Shown in pieces: positions 1 to 7,063 of a stretch of 64,000 nucleotides of DNA (its first letter is position 1; each line of letters begins with the position of its first letter). Below the pieces are notes generated by a model. That model made no database searches. It had not been told where the DNA came from and saw nothing but the letters and a program-made list of their open reading frames with translations. The DNA is from Legionellales bacterium (GTDB lineage Bacteria; Pseudomonadota; Gammaproteobacteria; UBA1113), in assembly GCA_002709565.1 (NCBI GenBank), contig PAPY01000008.1, positions 1-64,000 of the forward strand. The letters are read 5' to 3'. Made by a program: the position numbers and the translations under genes.

Positions 1-244
1 CCCCCCGGGGGTTCTCATCCCTCCGGGCAAAAAAAAACCTGCTTTCGCAGGTTTATTATTTGGCGCGCCCGGAGGGATTGACTCGGTACATCCTGTACCT
101 CGGGGCGTTGCCCCGCCTTCGGGGACTCAGGCGCCCAAATCGGCAATCCTGCCGATTTGTCGAACCCCCCCGGGGGTTCTCATCCCTCCGGGCAAAAAAA
201 AACCTGCTTTCGCAGGTGTGTTTTTTGGCGCGCCCGGAGGGATT
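1..244. repeat. 165-bp tandem duplication of tRNA-Arg 3' flank
   Basis: Bases 6-79 recur almost exactly at 171-244, an offset of 165. Each unit holds, in order, an inverted partial copy of the tRNA-Arg T-arm and acceptor (6-28 and 171-193), an A9 run plus hairpin, and the tRNA 3' end with CCA (61-79 and 226-244). The left unit breaks off inside the T-loop, so it carries only a tRNA fragment. Between the units lie other palindromes, including a 9-bp stem at about 136-158 (AAATCGGCA paired with TGCCGATTT). No integrase is visible in the window. Confidence 0.85.
194..217 (-). terminator. Rho-independent terminator of tRNA-Arg(TCG)
   Basis: Read on the minus strand, ACCTGC and GCAGGT form a 6-bp stem around a GAAA tetraloop (202-217), followed by nine U. 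It lies about 10 bases beyond the CCA end of the tRNA. An identical hairpin sits at 29-52 in the duplicated unit. Confidence 0.85.
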
Positions 245-302
245 CGAACCCCCGACCACCTGGTTCGAAGCCAGATACTCTATCCAGCTGAGCTACGGGC
301 GC
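226..302 (-). tRNA. tRNA-Arg (anticodon TCG)
   Basis: The minus-strand cloverleaf is 77 nt. The acceptor stem GCGCCCG pairs with CGGGCGC, followed by discriminator G and an encoded CCA at 226-228. The D-arm is AGCTCAGCTGGATAGAG and the T-loop is GGTTCGAATC. The anticodon loop CTTCGAA gives anticodon TCG, which reads CGA arginine codons. The 5' half matches the bacterial tRNA-Arg pattern. Confidence 0.95.
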
Positions 303-415
303 GCGATAGAGTGGGGGATGTTAAAGATTTTTATAGAATTTTGCAAATTATCCTCTCCTAAACGAACGAATGTTTACAAACCTGCTACACTGTAAACAAT
401 AGTGATACTTTATGA

Positions 416-1573
416 GTGGGTTTACGCGTGCAATACAGGGAAAGGTTACTTAAAGTACAATATTTGTCGACAGATCAGTCGATTCAAGCTTTATTTGACG
501 ATGTGGCGCGGGCTCATGGTTTTGAGCTTCTTGATTATAATAGCCTCGAAGATAGCATAAGGGCGCTGGAATCAGCCAAGTCTGAGCTTATCGTTATTGA
601 TACCTCTTACCCTGAAGCCGTCTACAAGAAACTTTTATATACTATAAGTACTATTAAGCGCAATGTAGCGGTAATCATGATTGGTCCTCATGCCAAAGAT
701 TATGAGCTACTTAAAACAAGTTCAAATGTAACTTATATTGCTATGCTCAATACGCCAGTCAAAGCTTGCGATATTTCGCAGGCGCTGGATAAATTTCACA
801 ACGCCCATAATGCAGCTCTAAAGGAAGATCTATCAAACGCCTTCCAACAGCACCAATTTCAGCTGTATTACCAACCAATCATCGATTTATCAGATAATAC
901 CTTGGTCGGTGCTGAGTCACTGATTCGTTGGAATCGCCCGGGGCATGGTATTGTCGAACCCGGAAGCTTTTTGCCTTATATTGAGGAATTTGGACTATTA
1001 GGGGATATGACCAATGAAACATTTGATATTTGTTTCCAACAACAAGCGGCTTGGGTCAAAAGCCACCTAAAATTAAACTTGCACATCAATTTAGCGGAAT
1101 CACTGTTAAATGACTTATCAGCAGTTAGTGAAATTACCGATAAAATTCAACGTTTTGCCGTTCAGCCTGAGAAAATATGCATAGAAATAGCTGCAGAGCT
1201 ATTCATTGCTGAGTCAAAAAAGATTATTGAATCATTACAGACGCTGCGCGGGGCGGGGTTTAATTTAACCATGGATAATTTCAAAGTAGAGAATTTGCAG
1301 ATCAGTCCTCGTTACTTAAGCCATTTTAATAGCGTTAAAATAAATATGTTTTTAATCAAGGAATTGCAAGATAAACCTGATGTAAGACAGCAGGTTTTGA
1401 GCACTATAGAACATGCTCATACTATGAGCCAGCAAGTGATTGCCCTGGGGGTAGAGGATGAAAATACATTAGCATTATTACAGGATATGGGGTGTGATGC
1501 AGCCCAGGGATATTTCTTCTCTAAGCCATTGGCACTAAACAACTTTAACAAATGGTTTTCAGTGTATTTATAA
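416..1573 (+). CDS. Receiver-like plus degenerate EAL domain protein
   Basis: The 385-residue protein has a receiver-like first third (about residues 12-125, with a central LIVIDTSYP strand) and an EAL fold from about 140 to 380. The EAL signature motifs are eroded. The EAL motif reads AESLIRW, the LEITE motif reads IEIAAE, DDFG reads DNFK, KIDRSFV reads KINMFL, and EGVET reads LGVED. Loss of the paired aspartates and of the EGVE glutamate argues against c-di-GMP hydrolysis; a binding or partner role is inferred. The GTG start has no good Shine-Dalgarno, and GTG 428 is an in-frame alternative. A complete GGDEF-EAL gene follows, so the two may act together. Confidence 0.8.
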   Translation: MGLRVQYRERLLKVQYLSTDQSIQALFDDVARAHGFELLDYNSLEDSIRALESAKSELIVIDTSYPEAVYKKLLYTISTIKRNVAVIMIGPHAKDYELLKTSSNVTYIAMLNTPVKACDISQALDKFHNAHNAALKEDLSNAFQQHQFQLYYQPIIDLSDNTLVGAESLIRWNRPGHGIVEPGSFLPYIEEFGLLGDMTNETFDICFQQQAAWVKSHLKLNLHINLAESLLNDLSAVSEITDKIQRFAVQPEKICIEIAAELFIAESKKIIESLQTLRGAGFNLTMDNFKVENLQISPRYLSHFNSVKINMFLIKELQDKPDVRQQVLSTIEHAHTMSQQVIALGVEDENTLALLQDMGCDAAQGYFFSKPLALNNFNKWFSVYL

Positions 1574-1600
1574 TTTGTTACAGAAAAACCGACCAAATGG

Positions 1601-1630
1601 TTAGACTATTTGGCTCTGCTGCACTACAAT
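1601..1630 (+). promoter_or_regulatory. Candidate sigma70 promoter for GGDEF-EAL gene
   Basis: TTAGAC (1601-1606) and TACAAT (1625-1630) are separated by 18 bases, placing the start near 1637. This supports translation from ATG 1667 rather than from the upstream in-frame TTG at 1610. Confidence 0.45.
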
Positions 1631-1666
1631 GGAACAGTAGGTAGATGGAAAGTTGGACGAAATACC

Positions 1667-3793
1667 ATGGGCAAGGAACTTAGTAAACATAGGATACTCC
1701 TCATAGAAGATGACTTGAGCGCCCGTTCATCTTTACTGGCAATGCTTGCCAATGATTTTTCCCATCAAGATAACTTGTTAGAAGCCAGCAGCTTACCAGA
1801 AGGCTTAATACTATTTGAAGAGAATACAGTTGACTGTATTTTATTGGGAGAGCAATTTCTCTATTACTCAGATAATGAAGCATTGGATAAATTCCAGCAG
1901 AAACAACAAGCTTTAGAGACTCCAGTCGTATTGTTAAATGATATCACGTTGCGTAAAGAGGATAGAGTACACACGGACCAGCCGCAATGGGAGAGGGTGC
2001 CGAAACAGGGCGTCAGTGGTGATGAGCTTAATCGCGTTATTCGTTTCAGTATAGAACACACCAAACTCAATAAAAAAATTCGCCAGATACAACATGAACA
2101 AAATCTTATTCTTGAGTGTGCCGGTGAAGGGATCATTGTTACAGACAAGGAAGGCATTATAACCTATGTCAATCAAGCGGGCTTAGACTATTTAGCGGCA
2201 AACCAAACTGATCTCATCGGCAAACACGTAAAAACGCTGATTGCTGATACTAAACCGTTGTCAGCTGAGCATGGTAGTAACAACCTTATTAACCTGCCGA
2301 ATGAGCTTAAGAGTCGAATGGGCATTGAAATATCACCGGGTTTTTCATTCTTGAATATTCATAATCAACCATTCCCTGTTGAATACAGCTCTACATTGTT
2401 GCACGATGAAGATTATAATCACTTGGGAATGGTGATATTATTTCAAGATATCTCGAATCGCTTAAAGGCCGAAAAAATCGCGGCATTCCACACTTGTTTT
2501 GACCGACTAACTGAATTACCTAACCGTGATTTATTTAAAGAAGTTATCACACTGGCAATTTTAGAGGCTAGCAAAAAAGCATCGAACTTTGCTGTTTTTC
2601 ATATTGATATCGATGGCTTCAAAAAGGTCAATGAAGCGCTGGATGAGCAATCCGGGGATGCATTATTAAAAGCATTTGCTAATCGACTTGAAACGAATCT
2701 ATACCCAGAGAGTTTCTTGGCGCGATTTAGTGGCGACGAGTTTGGGATTTTGATAAAAGATATCAACTCTATGCGGCAAGTTGAACACTATGCACAATCG
2801 TTATTAGATAGTATTTCGGATCCTTTTGCGATAGATGGTAATGAACTTTATGTTCATGCGAGTATTGGGGCTTCCGTGTATGGGGATAATGATGCGAGTG
2901 CTGAAACTTTACTGCGACAAGCAGACATTGCCCTGCAACTAGCCAAAGAAAATGGCCGTAATAGCTATTATGTTCACGACAAAAAGGCCAACTCTATCAA
3001 TACAGAGCGGCTCAAAATCGCGAGTTATTTGCATCGTGCTATTGAGAATCAAGAGTTTTATCTTAATCTACACCCTCAGTATTGTATTAAGCAGAATAAG
3101 TTACTGGGATTTGAGGTATTATTGCGTTGGAATAATCCGGATCTTGGCATAGTGTCACCCGACAAGTTTATACCCATTGCCGAAGAAGTTGGTTTGATTA
3201 ATCAGATAGATGACTGGGTCTTAGAGCAAGCGTGTCAAGAGCTGTCGCAATGGCAACAACAACATTTAATAGGGGATGATTTTGTTTTGGCAGTTAATAT
3301 ATCTGCGTTCCAGCTGCGACAAAAAGATTTTTCGCAAAAAGTTAAAGCCACCCTCGATAGCTATAATATTTCCCCTCAGCACCTTGAGTTTGAGTTGACA
3401 GAAACCGCCTTGATGCGAAGTGTTGATGACTCTATCGAAGTCTTAGGTAAGTTACGAGCCATGGGTGTTACTATCTCTATTGATGACTTTGGTACGGCTT
3501 ATGCGTCATTGACTTATTTGAAGCGATTGCCGGTGCACAACTTAAAGATTGATCGATCTTTTGTTATGGATATTGAGAATAGCCAGTCTGATGCTAAAAT
3601 TGTTGAGGCTATCATCCACCTTGCCCATAGTTTAGATTTGGCTGTTATCGCCGAAGGGGTTGAGACCAAAGCGCAATTAGAATTTTTGCAAGACCATGAC
3701 TGTGAAAAAGCACAAGGCTATTACTTCAGCAAGCCAACAGATGTTGAAACCGCAACTAACTTATTGCGTACAATGCATTTAAAAGTTTCTTAA
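1667..3793 (+). CDS. REC-PAS-GGDEF-EAL c-di-GMP signalling protein
   Basis: The product is 708 residues. The domains in order are a receiver-like domain (HRILLIEDD, about 8-120), a PAS domain (ECAGEGIIVTDKEGIITYVN, about 145-265), GGDEF (about 280-435) and EAL (about 450-700). The receiver has glycine where the phospho-acceptor aspartate is expected (CILLGEQF), so it is probably a pseudo-receiver. The cyclase signature is SGDEF, a variant that can be active. The EAL motifs are intact: FEVLLRW, ELTETALM, IDDFGTAYASL, LKIDRSFV and AEGVET. Phosphodiesterase activity is therefore likely, and cyclase activity possible. ATG 1667 is preferred over TTG 1610 because a promoter overlaps the latter. Confidence 0.93.
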   Translation: MGKELSKHRILLIEDDLSARSSLLAMLANDFSHQDNLLEASSLPEGLILFEENTVDCILLGEQFLYYSDNEALDKFQQKQQALETPVVLLNDITLRKEDRVHTDQPQWERVPKQGVSGDELNRVIRFSIEHTKLNKKIRQIQHEQNLILECAGEGIIVTDKEGIITYVNQAGLDYLAANQTDLIGKHVKTLIADTKPLSAEHGSNNLINLPNELKSRMGIEISPGFSFLNIHNQPFPVEYSSTLLHDEDYNHLGMVILFQDISNRLKAEKIAAFHTCFDRLTELPNRDLFKEVITLAILEASKKASNFAVFHIDIDGFKKVNEALDEQSGDALLKAFANRLETNLYPESFLARFSGDEFGILIKDINSMRQVEHYAQSLLDSISDPFAIDGNELYVHASIGASVYGDNDASAETLLRQADIALQLAKENGRNSYYVHDKKANSINTERLKIASYLHRAIENQEFYLNLHPQYCIKQNKLLGFEVLLRWNNPDLGIVSPDKFIPIAEEVGLINQIDDWVLEQACQELSQWQQQHLIGDDFVLAVNISAFQLRQKDFSQKVKATLDSYNISPQHLEFELTETALMRSVDDSIEVLGKLRAMGVTISIDDFGTAYASLTYLKRLPVHNLKIDRSFVMDIENSQSDAKIVEAIIHLAHSLDLAVIAEGVETKAQLEFLQDHDCEKAQGYYFSKPTDVETATNLLRTMHLKVS

Positions 3794-3898
3794 TAAATCA
3801 TCTTAAGTTTTAGTTTGATAATGGTATTTGTTTTTATAAAACAATCAATAGGTTACTGCTGTCAAGTAACTTGCTACAAAAAAAGTGAAAAAAAACTA

Positions 3899-3926
3899 TT
3901 GCTTATTATTTTTATTGCTCTAGAAT
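3899..3926 (+). promoter_or_regulatory. Promoter of 6S-like RNA
   Basis: TTGCTT (3899-3904) and TAGAAT (3921-3926) are spaced by 16 bases. The predicted start, six to eight bases further on, coincides with the 5' arm of the closing stem of the RNA that follows. Confidence 0.7.
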
Positions 3927-3931
3927 GGAAA

Positions 3932-4094
3932 GTGGGTGTACTGTAGAGCACATTATTTGAACCGAATGCTTACAGTTACGGAACTGAACTCGCTGATGTT
4001 GTGTGCAAGCCTGCCTTGAGTAGGACGCCTAATGCATCACAGATCTACTCCACTTGGTGAGAGTGTGGGTTCAATTCTAAGTGCTCCGCACCCA
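3932..4094 (+). ncRNA. ssrS: 6S-like structured RNA (probable ssrS)
   Basis: No ORF explains this segment. The ends pair over about 160 nt: TGGGTG (3933-3938) with CACCCA (4089-4094), and GAGCAC (3946-3951) with GTGCTC (4081-4086). Further in, TTGAACC (3957-3963) pairs with GGTTCAA (4068-4074). Next come a large central open region and a terminal stem near CTGATG and CATCACAG. A long rod with a central bubble, its own sigma70 promoter and a Rho-independent terminator is the 6S RNA pattern; 6S binds the housekeeping RNA polymerase. Identity is inferred from structure and not from a sequence match, and the usual neighbours zapA and ygfA are absent. Confidence 0.6.
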
Positions 4095-4095
4095 T

Positions 4096-4125
4096 AAAAA
4101 GGCCTGCAATTGCGGGCCTTTTTTT
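4096..4125. terminator. Bidirectional terminator between 6S-like RNA and LOG gene
   Basis: The stem GGCCTGC-AATT-GCGGGCC (4101-4118) is followed by seven T on the plus strand and preceded by five A, which read as U on the minus strand. It can end both the RNA gene on the left and the minus-strand operon on the right. Confidence 0.85.
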
Positions 4126-4129
4126 ATAC

Positions 4130-5011
4130 CTATTGTTTGATGTCATAAAAGCGACAAATAGCTGCCCAGGCTTGTTCTGCGGTTTCAACATACTCAAACA
4201 ACGCTAAGTCTTCTGGTGCTACCATACCTTCTTCAACCAATGCTTCAAAATTAATGACTTTGCGCCAAAAATTTTCACCGAATAGTAACACGGGAATACG
4301 GGTCATTTTTTTTGTTTGCAATAACGTCAACGCCTCAATTAACTCATCCAAGGTGCCAAATCCTCCAGGGAAGGCGACCAAGGCTTTGGCTCTTATCAAT
4401 AAATGCATTTTGCGAATAGCAAAATAGTGAAAATGAAAGGTAAGCTCAGGAGTAATATAAGGATTGGGTTCTCGCTCATGGGAGACTGCGATACTCATGG
4501 CAATGCTTTTAGCGCCCGCATCGGCCGCACCCCGATTTGCGGCTTCCATAACACCTGGACCGCCGCCGGTTTTGATGACAAAATGTTGCGCCTGGTCACT
4601 TGATGAAACAATCTGACCAAAACGCCGGGCTTCATCATAAAAATGACTTTTGTCTGCCAGACTTTTGGCTTTTGCTAAGGCTTGTTGCAGCTGTTTGTCA
4701 TCGGGATTTTGTTGCAGAGCGCGCTTTGCATCTTCAATACGTTCTTGGGCAACCGAAGGTGCTGGGATCCGTGCACTACCAAAAATCACAACACTGGATT
4801 CAATGCCATGGTCTTGTTGAATAAGCTCGGGCTTTAATAGTTCTAACTGTAATCGTACAGGTCGAAGTTCGTCGCGCAAGAGGAAGTCCTTGTCAGCAAA
4901 AGCAAGCTTGAAGGCATCGTGTTTGTGGAATAGGCGTTGTTGAAGCTCTTCGACTTCTGTAATTTCCTCATCAGCGCTCAAGAAGGGGTTAGATTCAAAT
5001 TTTTTACTCAT
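4130..5011 (-). CDS. LOG-family protein (nucleotide 5'-monophosphate phosphoribohydrolase type)
   Basis: The 293-residue protein has the Rossmann-fold LOG signatures: GGGPGVMEAANRGA near 150 and PGGFGTLDE near 215. Family members cleave the N-glycosidic bond of nucleoside 5'-monophosphates; they were formerly misannotated as lysine decarboxylases. The first ~100 residues are an alpha-helical extension absent from the short LOG proteins. The start has AAGGA seven bases upstream. It is the second gene of a two-gene operon, 14 bases after its partner, and ends at the shared terminator. The substrate in this organism cannot be told from the sequence. Confidence 0.88.
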   Translation of the reverse strand: MSKKFESNPFLSADEEITEVEELQQRLFHKHDAFKLAFADKDFLLRDELRPVRLQLELLKPELIQQDHGIESSVVIFGSARIPAPSVAQERIEDAKRALQQNPDDKQLQQALAKAKSLADKSHFYDEARRFGQIVSSSDQAQHFVIKTGGGPGVMEAANRGAADAGAKSIAMSIAVSHEREPNPYITPELTFHFHYFAIRKMHLLIRAKALVAFPGGFGTLDELIEALTLLQTKKMTRIPVLLFGENFWRKVINFEALVEEGMVAPEDLALFEYVETAEQAWAAICRFYDIKQ

Positions 5012-5025
5012 GGGTGTCCTTAGTG

Positions 5026-5673
5026 TTAGTACCAGGTATTGGCAGCACGTACTGCCATTGTATTTTCAGGCTGGGCTTTAAGTCCAGTCTCTGTCAGCCA
5101 AATTGAAAATTTAGCCTGATTAGCCATTGGGGCGTAGGTACCATTATCATAGATGCTGTCAACAATAGGTAGCCATGCTTGGTTTTTTTTGAGTAGCTGT
5201 GACAAATCAATGCCGTGGTTCTTGCCTAGACCGTAATGGGAAGATTGAGGTTGAGTATTAGTCGCTTGTCGAAAACCACTAGTGATGTTTTCTAAACGGT
5301 ATAACGGTTGCAGACCGAGTGATTGTGCAAGTTTACGCCAGCGAAGGATGTGAGCATCAATTTGCCACTGATCACCATCCAAATTGAACTGTTTTACCCG
5401 CCGTTTACCGCGAATTTTGAGAATCACATGATAACGGTTAGGGCCAATTTCAACAAAATGTATGGTTGCTAAGGCTTTGCCAGGCTCCAAGGATTGATAG
5501 GTATCAAGGTTATGGGTAAAACCGATACCTAAGAGTCCCACGACAATCAGTACGCCAGCAACAAAGGCACTTTGAATGGCCCGTACCCAGCGGGCTTTGC
5601 AGAGAGTTGTCAGGGCAAAAATAAGACAACCAAGCCCCAATACAATCACGAGATAAAAAAACCATAATACCAT
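5026..5673 (-). CDS. Conserved membrane protein of unknown function
   Basis: This 215-residue protein begins with two hydrophobic segments (about 1-25 and 32-55), followed by a soluble domain of about 155 residues predicted to face the periplasm. No catalytic motif is recognised. A small beta-rich part (ATIHFVEIGPNRYHVILKIRG) precedes a helical region. ATG 5673 has AAGGA eight bases upstream, which is better placed than GTG 5679. It is the first gene of an operon with the LOG-family gene downstream. Similar proteins are sometimes labelled multidrug efflux pump, a name nothing in this sequence supports. Confidence 0.7.
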   Translation of the reverse strand: MVLWFFYLVIVLGLGCLIFALTTLCKARWVRAIQSAFVAGVLIVVGLLGIGFTHNLDTYQSLEPGKALATIHFVEIGPNRYHVILKIRGKRRVKQFNLDGDQWQIDAHILRWRKLAQSLGLQPLYRLENITSGFRQATNTQPQSSHYGLGKNHGIDLSQLLKKNQAWLPIVDSIYDNGTYAPMANQAKFSIWLTETGLKAQPENTMAVRAANTWY

Positions 5674-5758
5674 GGCCACGTTCCTTGTTAGACACTAGGA
5701 AATACTAGCATGGCATAGTATGGATAGCCATTACCGACATTGAGCACTTGTCTTGTTG

Positions 5759-5799
5759 CCCCTTTCTGCAGCAAAAATAGCTCTGGTGCGAAAAGCCGG
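5759..5799 (+). repeat. 41-nt dispersed repeat, copy 1
   Basis: This sequence matches 43087-43127 in 39 of 41 positions and 58273-58289 (minus strand) over an exact 17-nt core, CTGGTGCGAAAAGCCGG. It sits in the non-coding gap upstream of the gene at 5026-5673. No ORF covers it. Confidence 0.8.
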
Positions 5800-5831
5800 C
5801 AATTAAGGCTACTAACTATTTATAGCCGACT

Positions 5832-6028
5832 TGCCGAGCCGACTTGTCGGGCCGACCTGCCGTCCGAAGCCGTTAGGCGTAGGATGGAGCTTTAGCGTAG
5901 GCTGGCCTGCCGAGCCGACTTGTCGGGCCGAAGCATTAGCGTAGGCCGAAGCACCTTTAGTTTAGTAGGATGGCCTGCCGAGCCGACTTGTCGGGCCGAA
6001 GCATTAGCGTAGGCCGAAGCACCTTTAG
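5832..6028. repeat. GC-rich tandem repeat, 68-bp period
   Basis: Two near-identical units occupy 5903-5960 and 5971-6028, and a partial third unit lies at 5832-5875. Each contains the short palindrome CCGACTTGTCGG and the words CGAAGC and GCGTAGG. The array fills most of the 360-base gap between the membrane-protein gene (start 5673) and the tRNA at 6039; apart from it and the 41-nt repeat nothing else is seen there. Base composition is clearly richer in GC than the flanking genes. It resembles a REP-type extragenic repeat and is not a CRISPR, since there are no spacers. Confidence 0.8.
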
Positions 6029-6038
6029 GTGCGTAGGC

Positions 6039-6115
6039 TGGTGCCCCGGGCAGGATTCGAACCTGCGACCTATCCCTTAGGAGGGGATCGCGCTATCCAG
6101 CTGTGCCACCGGGGC
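6039..6115 (-). tRNA. tRNA-Arg (anticodon CCT)
   Basis: The minus-strand cloverleaf is 77 nt. The acceptor GCCCCGG pairs with CCGGGGC, with discriminator A and an encoded CCA at 6039-6041. The anticodon loop CTCCTAA gives anticodon CCT, which reads the rare AGG arginine codon. The T-loop is GGTTCGAATC. The 68-bp repeats begin about 10 bases beyond its 3' end. Confidence 0.95.
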
Positions 6116-6172
6116 AGGATTTACCCAGTGGCTGATTCTGAAGTAAATCCCTTGGATGTGCAAGTTTGCACG

Positions 6173-6700
6173 CTACACATCGATAAATGCTGGCTGCGAT
6201 GAAGCTAGGCCGGTCAGTAGGCTTTGTTGATCGGCTAATTGTAATGCTTCTACGGCATCCCGCAGATCCGTCGCCGTTGCAAGTAGGGCATGAATATATT
6301 CAATGCTCGCACAGGTCGAGGTTTCAAGAAACACATAACGATAGGCAATATCCAATAAGCTTTGCAGAGTGTAAAGCGTTTCGATAAAAGGATAGCGCAG
6401 TTCTATTAGAGGTAAGGCGCTGTCAAGTTTGAATGCTCGCTCACTCACCGGTAAGGCATCGATATCAACTATCGAAACATCATGAAGTGCTTGATAAAGT
6501 TGACAGGCCCGCAAACTATAGCGGCGGATAGTTTGTAGCAATTGCACATGTTCTGCCGGTTCTGTTTCAAGAAACACTGCGTCAATACCCAGGGTGAGTG
6601 TGTGATAAAGCTCTTCCAACAAATCGCCAATGAACTTTTCAAGCTCTGCTTGGCTGATAAAGTGATTGAGCTGAAAGGTTTTTGTCATCGTGTTCTTCAT
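6173..6700 (-). CDS. Hypothetical helical protein, second gene of a small operon
   Basis: The 175-residue protein is not recognised. It is predicted to be almost all alpha-helical, with repeated hydrophobic heptads (HFISQAELEKFIGDLLEELY, RYPFIETLYTLQSLLDIAYRY), and has no signal peptide or membrane segment. ATG 6700 is chosen because GGGAGA lies about eight bases upstream; an in-frame upstream extension lacks a ribosome site. The gene starts four bases after the stop of the 57-residue gene, so the two are probably translationally coupled. The pair diverges from the LuxR-type regulator at 7064, a usual arrangement for a regulator and its target. Confidence 0.7.
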   Translation of the reverse strand: MKNTMTKTFQLNHFISQAELEKFIGDLLEELYHTLTLGIDAVFLETEPAEHVQLLQTIRRYSLRACQLYQALHDVSIVDIDALPVSERAFKLDSALPLIELRYPFIETLYTLQSLLDIAYRYVFLETSTCASIEYIHALLATATDLRDAVEALQLADQQSLLTGLASSQPAFIDV

Positions 6701-6704
6701 GTTA

Positions 6705-6878
6705 TTATCTCCCGACAGAATAATCGTTGTGGTTTGATGGACAAGATAAAGAACGCAAATAATTCTCCATCGCATCGATTTCTTGTTGTGTCGGCAAGTG
6801 GCGGCCAATCAGTTCTAACATTAGGATGGCTGTAAAATTATTCCAGTCAACAGTTAATTTTGATGTTTCTCGTTTCAT
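6705..6878 (-). CDS. Small hypothetical protein (57 aa)
   Basis: The ATG at 6878 has AAAGGAG at ideal spacing. The 57-residue product is charged at the start (MKRETSK) and has one amphipathic central helix (FTAILMLELIGRHL). It is not recognised. A nine-residue upstream extension is possible but would overlie the ribosome site. It is the first gene of the operon that diverges from the LuxR-type regulator. Confidence 0.65.
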   Translation of the reverse strand: MKRETSKLTVDWNNFTAILMLELIGRHLPTQQEIDAMENYLRSLSCPSNHNDYSVGR

Positions 6879-6911
6879 CGTTTCTCCTTTCAGTAAGTAC
6901 GACAAGCTATA

Positions 6912-6932
6912 ATCCTAATTCAGAATTAGGAT
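6912..6932. promoter_or_regulatory. 21-bp palindrome, candidate operator
   Basis: ATCCTAATTC and GAATTAGGAT form a perfect 10-1-10 inverted repeat in the divergent gap between the small-protein operon and the LuxR-type gene. The length and symmetry suit a dimeric HTH regulator, so autoregulation or control of the small operon is plausible. A second inverted repeat, ATAGGTA-TTTTT-TACCTAT, lies at 6955-6973. Confidence 0.6.
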
Positions 6933-6993
6933 CGATTAATTACGTTAATTTTCCATAGGTATTTTTTACCTATATAAAATCATAGAAAAAATG

Positions 6994-7022
6994 TTGACAT
7001 GAATTCCAAGTATCGCTACGAT
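6994..7022 (+). promoter_or_regulatory. Sigma70 promoter of the LuxR-type gene
   Basis: A consensus TTGACA (6994-6999) and TACGAT (7017-7022) are separated by 17 bases. Transcription would begin near 7029, about 35 bases before the ATG at 7064. Confidence 0.75.
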
Positions 7023-7063
7023 GCAAAGCGTTTTGAGAGTCTACAAGTAGAGACGGTAGTGGC

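Noticed and set aside
60-395. Plus-strand ORF of 111 codons across tRNA-Arg
   Set aside because: It runs antisense through the tRNA and its duplicated tail; the apparent coding is a by-product of the repeat.
3932-4094. tmRNA or SRP RNA for the structured RNA
   Set aside because: There is no CCA-ended tRNA-like domain, no tag peptide frame and no GGAAG-type SRP loop; the rod with central bubble fits 6S better.
5832-6028. CRISPR array
   Set aside because: The units are 68 bp, adjacent, only two and a fragment, without unique spacers, and no cas gene is near.
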